From Cristatella mucedo (lineage: Eukaryota; Bryozoa; Phylactolaemata; Cristatellidae), in contig WPIO01000004.1 of the NCBI GenBank assembly GCA_009760855.2, forward strand, positions 3,782,001-3,846,000: a DNA stretch of 64,000 nt. The letters run 5' to 3'. Made by a program: the position numbers and the translations under genes. Below, piece after piece: positions 54,170-64,000 of the stretch. How positions within the stretch are numbered: position 1 is the first letter of the stretch; each line of letters opens with the position of its first letter. Below the pieces are notes generated by a model. It saw nothing but the letters and a program-made list of their open reading frames with translations, was not told the origin of the DNA and did not search any database.

Positions 54170-55235
54170 CCCCACCCCAGGAAGCATGTGACTCACGACT
54201 CGGATACGTTGCAAGATATCGCTTAAGCTGCCACTGTGAGCCAGCTGGAATGGGAGGGAAGGGCTACCTACCCACAAGTCGGCCATGCTAGAGAGAGAGA
54301 GAGAGAGAGAGCCTGCTGGAGGTGTTCGATTATCCGCTGACTGAAAAGCGATTTGAGCTGATTCGACGGTAGCGACCCCACGTTAGCCTGCTGCCTGCTG
54401 GATGTGTCTTTAGAAGAGGAATGGCTGCTTCTTTTCGCCACCTTTGGCATTCGGTGGTGATGTAAGCAGACGTCCTAAAACCCAAGCGGCGTTTACTTGC
54501 TCTCGTGCTGCTCGGCTGTCGGCTCAGCCAAGCAGCAAAGAACCGGCAGAAGGGAGTCGAGGCTTCGTCGTGCTTCATCTATCGTGCTCTGAGCACGAAT
54601 CGCGGGCTTCGCCGGGCGAAGCTTAGCGAGCTGAAGCGCGGTGATAGCCTCCATGTCCAAGTTTAGCAATGTAGATGTACAGCAGCCTTGGCCTGCCGGG
54701 GCTTTAATAACAAGCCAGGGGGACAGCAGAAAACCGATACGATGCATCGTGTTCTCTAGAGTCGTAGGTTACTGTATGTGTATGAAGACCGGCTCGAGCT
54801 GTAGCTGTATCTGGTAGCAGCTCAGAGGAGCGGCGACCCCTTTTGCTCCCTTACATCTGACGATGCCGATCGGCAGCCTTTTCTTTTTCAGCCGTCTTGG
54901 TACATGGTTTTCAGATTACAGTATAGCAGAGCACAAGCCTTTGCTGGTATCGTAAGAGCACTTGATCATTGAATTTGCAGAATTGTCCCCCTATTGTTTA
55001 GTAAGCAAATCGCTTCAACGTGTCCCTCGGCCAAGTGCCGTGGGTCCAGTGCTTAAAACTAGAAGCCAGCACGGATCTGCTGAGCCCACTGCAGAGCCCA
55101 TCGCTTGGCGGTGTTCGCTTCGGTGAGAGCAATGTGTCTCATGTGGCTGCGAGCTGCTGCTAAGTAGTTACCACCCAGTTCTGTTGGACAAAAACTACCG
55201 AGATCTGAAGCCACAAGCTAAGCAGGAGCACCCGA
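54170..55235. other. No gene recognised; short (GA)n
   Basis: A GA microsatellite at 54291-54312. The remainder is unassigned. Confidence 0.4.
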
Positions 55236-55239
55236 CCCA

Positions 55240-55905
55240 GCCACGGTTTGCCACGTGCATCGCCATCACATATCTGAGTTGTCTCTGGTGTTCAAAAACC
55301 AAACCTAGAAACTATGTTCCAGTAAGGTTTTAAAGCTAATCAATCCGCCGAGTTAGCACTGCTACGAGAGTATTACGACCTCTGCGCGATTCTGACTTAG
55401 TTAAAGCCGTACTTCTAGTTGTACTAGATCTTTCGGCAGTGCTTGATCACCAACTCCTTACGTGTACACACATATCACCTCGCATGGGAATTACTGGCAC
55501 TTCACTTCAAAGGCTTGAGTGTATTTAGCTGGATATTGCAGAGCCTGGATGTCAACAGACAACGAATGGTCGGTCATCCGGTAAGCCCTTAATGTATGGG
55601 GTTAATGTATGGGGTACCTTCCCCCCACCAGGTCTATGAGATGCCTTCCCCCACCTTGTTTTCTCCCTCTTGCCGATGTAATCGTCGCTTACTCAGCTTT
55701 ATGCAGACGGCATCTGAGCTTCGATCTCTCCCTGCTTTCCAAATCTCACAACTACATTGCAGCATATATTGCTGACAAATATTGCTGATTTATTATGGCA
55801 GCTAACTTTCTCAATTGAATGACGATAAAACCTACTTGGTTGGTATGGGCAAATCGAGTGTTACTAAAAAATTGGAAACAGTCTTACGGTCAAAGTGGGC
55901 TCAGC
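55240..55905 (+). pseudogene. LINE-A reverse transcriptase fragment, decayed
   Basis: Plus-strand remnants in the order of the 43415-44816 copy: a GFKAN-like block, the FDTIDH region (AGTGCTTGATCACCAACTCC), SLDVNRQRM, a remnant of the YADD region (TTTATGCAGACGGCATC, 55699-55715), then NDDKTYLVGMGKSSVTKKLE. Stops abound. It ends abruptly at an AATAATAAT run near 55920. Confidence 0.7.
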
Positions 55906-55964
55906 CAGAAAATAACAATAATAATACATTTTATAGCTTGTTGCCCCTGGACCCAGAGGGTAAG

Positions 55965-56090
55965 GCTCTTGCTCTTTGCACTGAGGTCGTGGTTTCGAAT
56001 CTTGCAGTGTGTGATTATTTATTGCCAATCGGAAGCAGCTGTGATTTTCAACCAGATCCCCCTTCAGATGCTATACAAACGAGGCTGTTA
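55965..56090 (+). mobile_element. tRNA-derived SINE (variant 2)
   Basis: GAGGTCGTGGTTTCGAATCT is a B box, followed by GTGATTATTTATTGCCAATC similar to the bodies at 11080 and 60600. Confidence 0.5.
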
Positions 56091-56274
56091 CATCAGCTGA
56101 TATTATATATTTATTCCCATGAATGTTCTTCATCTCAGCAGATTGATTTGGTTTATATCAGGACAGCTCTTGCATCATCCCTCCCTATGGTTATTATCCA
56201 TGGCGAGCAGTCTTTCAGGGTCCAGCTATCATGCACCATAGTGCAGCCAATACCTAGCTGTGAAAAGCTGGCTG

Positions 56275-56355
56275 TAATAATAATAATAATTATTTGATAT
56301 GGAGCCCCTGGAGAAATAATCTCTTTCTAGATGCTTTACATTTGTGTAGAGAATT
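56275..56355 (-). mobile_element. LINE-A 3' tail fragment
   Basis: An AAT microsatellite then GGAGCCCCTGGAGAAATAAT and CTCTTTCTAGATGCTTTACA, a diverged reverse-complement tail. Confidence 0.6.
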
Positions 56356-56359
56356 TGCT

Positions 56360-58950
56360 TGCCTTCCCTACAGGGCTGATTTGTGGTATTCTCGCAGGAA
56401 TGAACTACAGCCAGGTTTGCTAGTTCCAAGCATCAAATACCTCGCTTACGTAAGGTTTGCATGTCGATCGAACTCCCGCTTGCAATCGCATTTTCATGGG
56501 TAACCAACTGGCTTGAACTGTAGCTAGTACTGCTACCGAGATGCCACCTATTCCGACATGCCAGAAGTTGGAGAGGTTGGAGCTGTGGCTGTGTCCACCG
56601 ACCGCTGGTCACTGAGCTGTTTTTGGCTCCAACGTGTGGTAATAGACCTAACAGCCGATTAGTCAGGACAGGATGGCATTTATCTTGATGTCCCGGCGGG
56701 TAAAGAACTATTAATAAGCTGTGGTTGAGAGCAAGCCTCAGCTGCCCTCTAGGAGACGTATTTGATGACTTTGCAGTGCATCAAGCAGTGCCTGCTCAGA
56801 GTACACTTGCCTCCAACCCCTTGCCCCTCTCCCATCCAGGTAGGAGCTTGATCAGCTCGGCACGTCTTCTGCTGCCTACAAAGCAAGAAGAGGTACACGA
56901 GGTGTACGAGGCCCTGGCATAGTTTCCTGGAGAGCCCGGACAGCCCAGCATGGTTTTTTTAGGGCATTGTTTTCCCCTATAGGACGTGGGCTTGCTTTAC
57001 TCCAGGGCTAAAAAAAAGACGTCCCATTCTTCTCGGCACAGGGCTGCTGACTTCGGCCTGTCCACGGCCAGCAGCCTTGCCAGATCAGCTACGTTTTACC
57101 GCATACATCACTTTCCTTTACTCAGCCGACCTCCAGTCAATGCCTATAGTCGCCTGCAAGTAGAGCCAAAATCAGCAGCTGGTCTGTCGTCAGCCAGCGG
57201 CATAGTTGCCTGTCGTCGAACCTGTTCTGTCTGAACTCCGTTGGCCTCCTATCAAACGTCGCGTCTACTTCAAGATCCCGCTCCGGCCTACGGGTTGCGT
57301 CACTCGCTCGCACCAGCTGTCTATCTATCCGAGCTCCTAGTTCCTGCAGTACGCTCGCTCTCACACCTCTCACCTGCTCCTTGGCTTCCAGAAGTCCCAC
57401 GCCGATCAACGTCCTAAATTGAGACCGTGTGGCAATAGGCTTTTGTACTGACCTGCATTGACTTAAATACACTATCGACTTGGCATTAGTTCATGTTCCA
57501 GCTAAAGGAGCATCCGTTCTGCTTAGCATTCCCGGACTCCTACAAACTTGTTTTTTGTTCGTGTACGTTTTTCGTGCTTACCAATGATGCACGATTCAGT
57601 GGCTGGATACTGACCAGTCCAACCAGCCATCGGCAAACGGTGTCCTCTTGTGTGCTTTGCATGCTAGTCAATTATTGTGAGTAATTGTTCCCCTTGCAGA
57701 AATGTTAAACTCCTGGTGAAAGATTTAGTTCCTTTAGCTCGCTATTCAAAATACTCATCATCATCAACCCGTATAATAAGCTAGGTTAGTTGGTTAGCTA
57801 GTCCATCACATTCCTGACGTCATGCTTAAAATCATGCCCACTGTAAAATTTACAGTACAACCACGACGTTACAGCAATAATGAGTGTCGAGTCAAAATGG
57901 GAGAGTTAATTTTCTAATGTAGACATTTAGCTTCAGCATGCACTCTCTTAGTTGAAATTAAAAATGCTCTGCGGTGCCTGCCTTTGATAGACGATGGGCA
58001 TGTATAAATAGAATCTGCCCGCGATTCTTCACGAGGGGCTTACTATATAGTGAGTATAAATTAAAAGATGGTCAGAACGTCTGCACGTTCCATAAAGCAA
58101 CTCGATGCTGATTTCTCTACTTCACTCCGATGATTATTTTTATAAAATTAAATTTACGTTCATTTTTATAAGAAAACTATTAAATTTAATTTGAAATAGG
58201 TTTCATTTTTTTCTACATGGATTCTACTCTCCATTAACTAAGAGCTCTAAGCTGGCAGTCAGTGGGGTGGCTCGCCAGCTTGGTCAGCTGACAATCAAGC
58301 CTGCCTTCCAACGCAAAGTTGGCAGTTGTCCGTGATTTTTCACGGGTCCAATGGTAAATTTCAATTCAAAAACCTGCGGCGCTCGCTCGCCATTGTGGAC
58401 CGGAGCGTTTTCACAGCGACGAATTGGAAACAAAAAAGGAGCAACGCGAACAGAATATAAACGCACCCATCGCATACAGCAGCGCGATAAATAAGCAGCA
58501 AAGGAAGCCACCCAGTGCCGAAAACTCAAAATCGAAATAACGCCGAAACTAAACAGAAACGTCGCATACGACAAGCTTTACGGCAGGCAGCGACTTAAGA
58601 AGAAGCCCACGAGCTTCGTACTATCGAAGCTCGCGGAACGCCTTACTTATTATGACAAAGTCAAATCACACAGAAACTGGAGGTAAAATTCGAGCACTCG
58701 ACGACTCAGGTCGCACGGTATGGAGTCCTTGCCGGACAATTGGCCTGGCGAGTTCACCGGCTTGATTGGGATTAAAACTATGTCTGCGGACACTCAAGCC
58801 GGCATTGTGATGCTACACTAGAACTTCTGGTGATTTTTCACGCGCCGAATGTGGGCGTACTTTGTCCTGTACGGTGGATTAGGCTAACGAGTGGAAGCTG
58901 AACACTCTGCGGAACTCGGGATACAGGGGTTTGAGCACGTGTCTCCTTTG
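56360..58950. other. No gene recognised
   Basis: Unassigned sequence. Frames at 56725-56922 and 57137-57472 have no recognisable domain. Confidence 0.35.
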
Positions 58951-58954
58951 CTAA

Positions 58955-59465
58955 AAGAGTTAGGATGCATGCCGGTTGAACAACGGATACATAGCAAAGT
59001 TCTTACGCTGACCCACAAGGCCCGCCACGGCTTGGCTCCTTCGTAACTAGCTGAACTGCTGCACCAGTTTTAGCCTCTTCGCGCCCTCAGATCCTGCGTG
59101 GACAATAAATTAGCTGTTCCATTCCTCCGCTTAAAGACCGTTGGCGACAGCAGCTTAAGCACTGTAGGTCCTAGACTGTGGAACTCGCTTCCACAATTCT
59201 TACACAACGACAACTACTCTCCTGCTGCCGACTATGGCTCATCCTTTTCAGCGGTCCTGAGCTGCTACTTCCAAGCTACTCACAACCTCAACTACTCTCC
59301 TGACTCTGCTATGCTACCCACCTTCTGCCTTCGTGGCGTGAGATGAAGTCTGTTGGCTACCGAATGCATACCGAAACCGCTTAGGCTGTGAGTGCGCTAT
59401 AGAAAACTCTCCTGCGTAGCACCCACAAAGCGACTTTGTGGAGTTGCAGACGGAGATACATACAT
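58955..59465 (+). mobile_element. LINE-B 3' fragment (reference copy)
   Basis: It encodes a LINE C-terminal domain distinct from LINE-A: MPVEQRIHSKVLTLTHKARH, GLAPS, LAELLHQF, then VPFLRLKTVGDSSLSTVGPR and LWNSLPQFL. It is followed by the tail GGCTGTGAGTGCGCTATAGA and CAGACGGAGATACATACATA. Two stops interrupt the first part. Confidence 0.8.
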
Positions 59466-59469
59466 ACAT

Positions 59470-60395
59470 ATACCTGCGCTCGAGCAGGAGATTGACTGTG
59501 CATCGTTTGCGTGTCTAGCAAAAGGAAAGCTAGCTTTGCCGCCGTTAAATTAAGAGCGTCGCTTTCGAAGTTCCCTCGGTCACAAAACGATAATTCGAAA
59601 CGGCAGACGCGGAAGCGTACGCCGAGGGCACGAGCTCCACGCCTAAGCGTGACGAGAGCGGCATTGGAGAGAGCACTCGGAGTCGGCAGGGAAAATGCGA
59701 ATCTGCTCGTGCATTCCTTTGTCGAAGCACGAACCGGCCAGCTTGACTGTGCTGTCACGTGCATATTCAGGTAGACTTGTTCTCGTAGCGAGGAGCGAAC
59801 GACAGAGCGAGTGACGGACGACCGTTGTGCCCAGCTAAGCTAGCCAACCGCGAGCTTGACTGTGCCCTCTGGCGTAGTTGTTGCAGACAGCTCGTTACCC
59901 CCCACCCCTGTTAGAAGCGAATACTGCGTCCGGTAGACGGAATGGCGCCAGTGACTCCCGCCCCCCCCCCGTTTGCCCATTTCCCCGTCGGCACCAGCTT
60001 CATTCCTCCTACCCCGGTCATCGGCCCTGGCAATAACTCCAACTTCTAGGTTACGGCGAAATACGTAACTAGTTTCTTAGCCTAGACGATGCAGCTGGTA
60101 AGACTGCGTGAAGTGCTGAACTTCTGCGTTCGTGGGAAGTCGTGTGCAACTTAAACTATGGTCTAACCCTGAAGGGTGCAAATCGGTTGGACATCTACAG
60201 CAAAAAAAGAACAGGTCGATTAAAAAACTCATCATCATTATTATTATTATCTATAAAGTCTGCCGTTTCTCTTGAACTGTGTTCGTAACTAATAGCAATA
60301 CCTTACCCTAGTTTAAGACCCAGGGACAGTAGCTGTCTCCGGTAAGTACTTAAGCACCGTCTAAACTTTTGAGTAAAGCAGCAATATATAAATAA
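59470..60395. other. No gene recognised
   Basis: A very basic 87-codon frame at 59511-59774 lacks an ATG and any known domain. C-homopolymer at 59959-59970. Confidence 0.35.
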
Positions 60396-60399
60396 ATAT

Positions 60400-60485
60400 A
60401 TGTATATATTATTGTTTACATGTATACATTTGTTATAGCGCCCTCAGGGAACTCAATCGCTTTCTAGGCGCTTTACATTTACTTC
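60400..60485 (-). mobile_element. LINE-A 3' tail fragment
   Basis: ATAGCGCCCTCAGGGAACTC followed by GCTTTCTAGGCGCTTTACAT. TA and CA microsatellites (60496-60553) follow. Confidence 0.7.
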
Positions 60486-60599
60486 AAGGAAGCGTGTATA
60501 TAAATATATATATATATATATATGTATATAAATACACACACACACACACACACGTATACATGACTTTAGTTTTAGCTGTAGGAGGTCGGAGTCCTTGTT

Positions 60600-60782
60600 T
60601 GAAATCGCCGTGGCTCGTTTTTGCAGCCCAGCAATAAGGTGCTCGCTCTTCACGATCCAGATCCAGTGGGTTCAAATCTTGCAGTAGACAATCCTGTATT
60701 GCCCACTGCAAGCGGCGTTGAGAGCCGTTAAGACTTCTCTTCTGCTGCTTCACAAATGAGAAGACTGCGCTAAATCAACTAT
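60600..60782 (+). mobile_element. tRNA-derived SINE (variant 2)
   Basis: CAATAAGGTGCTCGCTCTTC, GTGGGTTCAAATCTTGCAG (B box), CAATCCTGTATTGCCCACTG and a 3' part (GAGAAGACTGCGCTAAATC) shared with 11080-11235. Confidence 0.6.
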
Positions 60783-61359
60783 GCCTTTACCTTTACGTCT
60801 TCTTCTTTCGCCCTTTACGTCTTCTTCTTCTTACTTTTCTGCTCTATTTAAGTTTGATTTCGATGAAGTAATCGACGTGAGATTTGGATTGGTTATTCGT
60901 CTGTGATGCAAAAAGACTTGTCTGGGTTCCTTGAGGAGCAATCATTATTTTATTAAGCTAAGTAGGACTAAAATAATCTTCAAAGCCCAAGCCAAATTCC
61001 GAGTTCCGTTGGATCAGAAGTTATCGTACTTCCGAGTTTTTTCCAGCGTCTTGCAATTTCTGCAAGGAGGGTTAGTACGTAATATCCTCCCTTTGTCAGT
61101 TGAGGCACAAGCTTCATAAAATTCCCTTGCATTTTAGGCTTTCTTGATTTTGAGCTTGTCGCGGGATCAGGGGATCAGGCGCCCACGATGAAAACCTCGG
61201 TCGGACTAAGGCCTCGGCCGAGTTACCTGCGTTGCATGCCCCGAGTAGTGGAATGTCGGCTTGAAATTCTGAATTATTTCTGCAAATATCTGAGAAAACT
61301 GCTGTTTCGAAGGATGACTGCTGCCTGGCTTCCTCCCCTTCACCGAGCAGGACGTTTCC

Positions 61360-62540
61360 GAGGGTGGCCTCGCGTTCGAATTTCGAAGCCATCACTCGGT
61401 CGAGTCGCGTCGATAAGCGAAAATGCAATAAGCAGTAGCCTGCTAGCACCGTCGATGCGCACGCATGGGTGCATGAACTGACACTCTTTCCTTTCTAGAC
61501 AGCTCGGGATGCGGAGAAACAGCTTCAGTTTACAACGGCCTTGACCCAGAGCGGACGAGTGACCCACGCGTACCGCGCTCCTGCTCTTCAGTACTCTTCC
61601 GCTGAGCCTAACTCCGCTCCAGCCCCGCGTCGCGGTCAAGCCGCAGCCCGCAGGCCCGCAGGCGACCCCGCTGGCCGTCAATTAGCCGACGCCCTCCACC
61701 GTCGCCGCGCCGCGACGGATTTGAGAAATTGTTAGGATCTCCGGATGGGTCGCGCCCGCCGATAGGTCTGGAGTGTCATCTGTCTACTTTTAAGTGGCGC
61801 TGGCTCCGGCGCTCAGTCGGCGGCGGAGGTTTAATTGGCTCTGCCGCACAATACGCGCCGCGCCGAGCGGCAGATGGTCGCCGCGCCCCTCGGCGCCGCC
61901 GAAGAAGCGAGAGAATCTGTCGCCGCGAGGATCCGGAGACACCGCGGCAGCGGGAGCCGCTGCCGCGGCAGCAGCTCCCGCTCTCTTATCTCTCTCTCTC
62001 TCTCTCTCTGCCTCTCTCTCTCTCCTCTCTCTCTCTCTGCCCCTCTGTCTCTCTCGCTGCCCCTCTGTCTCTCTCGCTGCGGACAGCGGCGGCTCACGGA
62101 CCGAATGAAGGGCGCACCCGAGGCCGACCGCGCAACAGGTCCTGCGAGGTGGCGGGACGCCGAGAAATGGCCGTAGATAAGAGAAGACTTAGCAGAAATC
62201 TCATGCCGTACACCTAGCCGCTATCTAATCTGGGACCTCGGGATTTCCTGTGCGCTTCAAAGCCGACGACAGAGCTACAGCCATAGAGTCGCATCGCTAA
62301 GGCGCCTTTATTGCGAGCCGCGCTGGCGTGCGGCGGAGTAAGCCAGCGCCTAACAGCCAGCCGAGGCTGGAGCCGAAATATTGGACGCTGATCGGCGGCG
62401 CGCAGGCCCGCAGCTAGTGCATCCGAAGAATCTTCACGCGGAGAGCGGCAACAGGCGATGCTAGGCGGACTACGCAGGTAGGACAGCCGGGAGGCGGTAC
62501 AGGGACTTCACAAGGACCCGCGTAACGCCGCTTGGGATCA
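61360..62540. promoter_or_regulatory. CpG-rich stretch, possible promoter region
   Basis: GC- and CpG-rich compared with the rest of the window, interrupted by a TC-rich minisatellite (61985-62080, including a 24-bp duplication of GCCCCTCTGTCTCTCTCGCT). Open frames here reflect composition. A promoter role is inference. Confidence 0.3.
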
Positions 62541-62880
62541 CGTGATACGAATTCATTCGACGTCGCGGCGTGAAATAGTACGCAGGCTGTGTTGGCCGTC
62601 CTTGTACGCTGCCTATTGGATTTGAACGCTGCCCGGTGTACCGGATTTACGTATTGACAGTCGCAGTGCACTCGATAGCTGGTGAGGGTGCCTTGTTTGC
62701 ACTGAGCAGGAAAGAAAACAATTCATTGTCGCGCCGTCGCTTGCTTGAAATTGCGTAGGGCCCCGCCGCCGTTCCGCACATCGGTCTCTGAAGGTTGAGC
62801 TTTCGCCCGCTACTCGAGGGGGGGCAGTTGTTGCGAGCTATGAGCTAGAAGACATGCTACAGTAGCCAACTTCTCTTTTA

Positions 62881-62990
62881 GCGGATGGAGAGCGGTGCGC
62901 CGGTGAGCTCTAACGTGTCGGCGAACGGAGCCGTGTGCAGAACGACAATCCAAACAAACGAACTGAAAGAAAAAGAGACCAGTTGCTTGC
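62881..62990 (+). CDS. Possible coding exon of an unidentified gene
   Basis: A pyrimidine-rich acceptor (ACTTCTCTTTTAG) ends at 62880. An ATG at 62885 opens 35-36 codons starting MESGAPVSSNVSANGAV, ending at a strong donor GTAAGC at 62991. The acceptor and donor plus nearby CpG-rich DNA suggest a first coding exon of a gene continuing to the right. The protein is not recognised, and the call rests on splice signals alone. Confidence 0.3.
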
Positions 62991-64000
62991 CGGTAAGCAG
63001 CACCGTTGTGTTTGCGTGTTTATTTACGAACTCTCTGTGGCGCAGCGCTGCGCCGGAGGCGCGGGCGGGCGCACGGCCGTATTGCCGGGGGAGGTCCGGG
63101 GGTGTACACGGGCTGCGACCTGTGGACCGAGAACCCTTGTACCTCTCGGTAGTCCTCCTCAGTCGGCCGGTCGGCTTGGGGTCGTCGATGTTGCGGCCCC
63201 AAGCCTGTCAGCTCACCTTGACAGCGGCGTGAATGCGCGTTGCTGGCCTAAGCCGACAGTTGGCCTCTCAGACGTTGCTTGGGAGTAGGCCGACTAGGCA
63301 GGCTTATCAATCCTCTAATGAAATATTGAGGACTAGTCGACGCCGGACACTTTGCCGACCGATTCAGTAACCAGAGGCCGGCCGGAGTATCCCGTACAGA
63401 CGCAGTACTTGATTTCTCCTAGTGTTTATGTATATATTATGTATACACATATAATATAGTATATAATATTATGTATATCGTATTGTATCCTCAGTGTTTG
63501 TATTGTATGAGTGTGGGCTTGCTGCTCATGAGCTTGCATGCACGTCCATTTGTGGTCGCGTATGCTTCCGAGACCAGGGACTGACACACAGTGGTATTTA
63601 GTAGACAGCCCGGCATATCTGCCGACTTGATAGACACCATGTCTGCCTTATGTTGTCCGGAAGCCCAGCAGCTGCTTTGGATGGCTTGGCTACCGAAAGC
63701 CCTTGGCTCGTCCAGCATATCTGGCCTTGCCCTACGTCTGACAAGTCTCCATCGCGGGCTTCAGTATTTTGGCTTGAGCTGGAACGTGGGAATTGCCTGT
63801 AACCTGCTTGCTACGATGCCCACTTGCGTTGGGATTTAGGCATCACTTACGGTCCACAGAGCTGTCAGACTTGTGGTACTTGTGCTAGTGGTCAGGACAC
63901 AGCAGCTGCCTGCTTTATCAGTCTGCTTAACTGGGTTCTGTAAGAGGAATTGCTGGCCAGCTGAGTTTTGAGCATGTACTGAATAGCTCTCAGACAGCCG
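62991..64000. other. No gene recognised
   Basis: Includes an AT-rich stretch at 63425-63490. Frames at 63020-63288 and 63591-63839 are unassigned. Confidence 0.35.

Noticed and set aside
59511-59774. Basic 87-codon frame that could be a nuclear protein exon
   Set aside because: No ATG and no recognisable domain; donor and acceptor signals are not convincing.

Overview
This window looks like nuclear DNA from an invertebrate metazoan. The reasons are spliced exons of a mitochondrial carrier gene, dozens of 5'-truncated LINE copies, tRNA-derived SINEs, Gypsy-type LTR elements, and Tigger/pogo and hAT transposons, with no prokaryotic gene organisation. The species cannot be named from the sequence. 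Several repeat families resemble ones known from cnidarians, sponges, molluscs, arthropods and flatworms.

Layout. 1-9240 holds the 3' half of an SLC25A19-like gene (mitochondrial thiamine pyrophosphate carrier). Three exons have matching splice phases (300-506, 4411-4591, 8912-9240). Their introns are filled by a decayed member of a multi-copy zinc-finger protein family (minus strand, 1069-2732), LINE-A fragments, a G-rich foldback and a 260-bp TC microsatellite. 9241-14770 is repeat-dominated. About 15070-21140 is a sharply AT-rich island unlike its surroundings. It carries a capsid-like gene, a YqaJ-type exonuclease, a phage-tail-fibre-like protein, a Polinton-type integrase, a zinc-ribbon protein, a small two-helix membrane protein and a transglutaminase-like protein, and it ends in a palindrome. 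I read it as a degraded integrated dsDNA virus-like (Polinton/Maverick-like) element with no visible DNA polymerase. It abuts a second copy of the zinc-finger family.

21280-29350 holds LINE and SINE fragments and unrecognised sequence. 29350-33606 is a nearly complete minus-strand Gypsy element with gag, protease, RT, RNase H and integrase. It is abutted by a 3.02-kb Tigger/pogo element (33751-36773, TA target duplication) that itself holds SINEs. 36980-47190 is a graveyard of a second Tigger, a Gypsy 5' end with LTR and initiator-Met primer site, further Gypsy pieces, a hAT element, and the best LINE-A copy, which is split by a solo LTR. 46006-46215 is a microsatellite-filled palindrome. 47200-64000 has few recognisable genes: LINE and SINE remnants, a decayed extra copy of the last SLC25A19 exon at 52648-52881, and a CpG-rich stretch with one possible coding exon near 62881.

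The only convincingly functional host gene is SLC25A19. The other protein-coding signals belong to mobile or virus-derived elements, mostly broken by stops and frameshifts.
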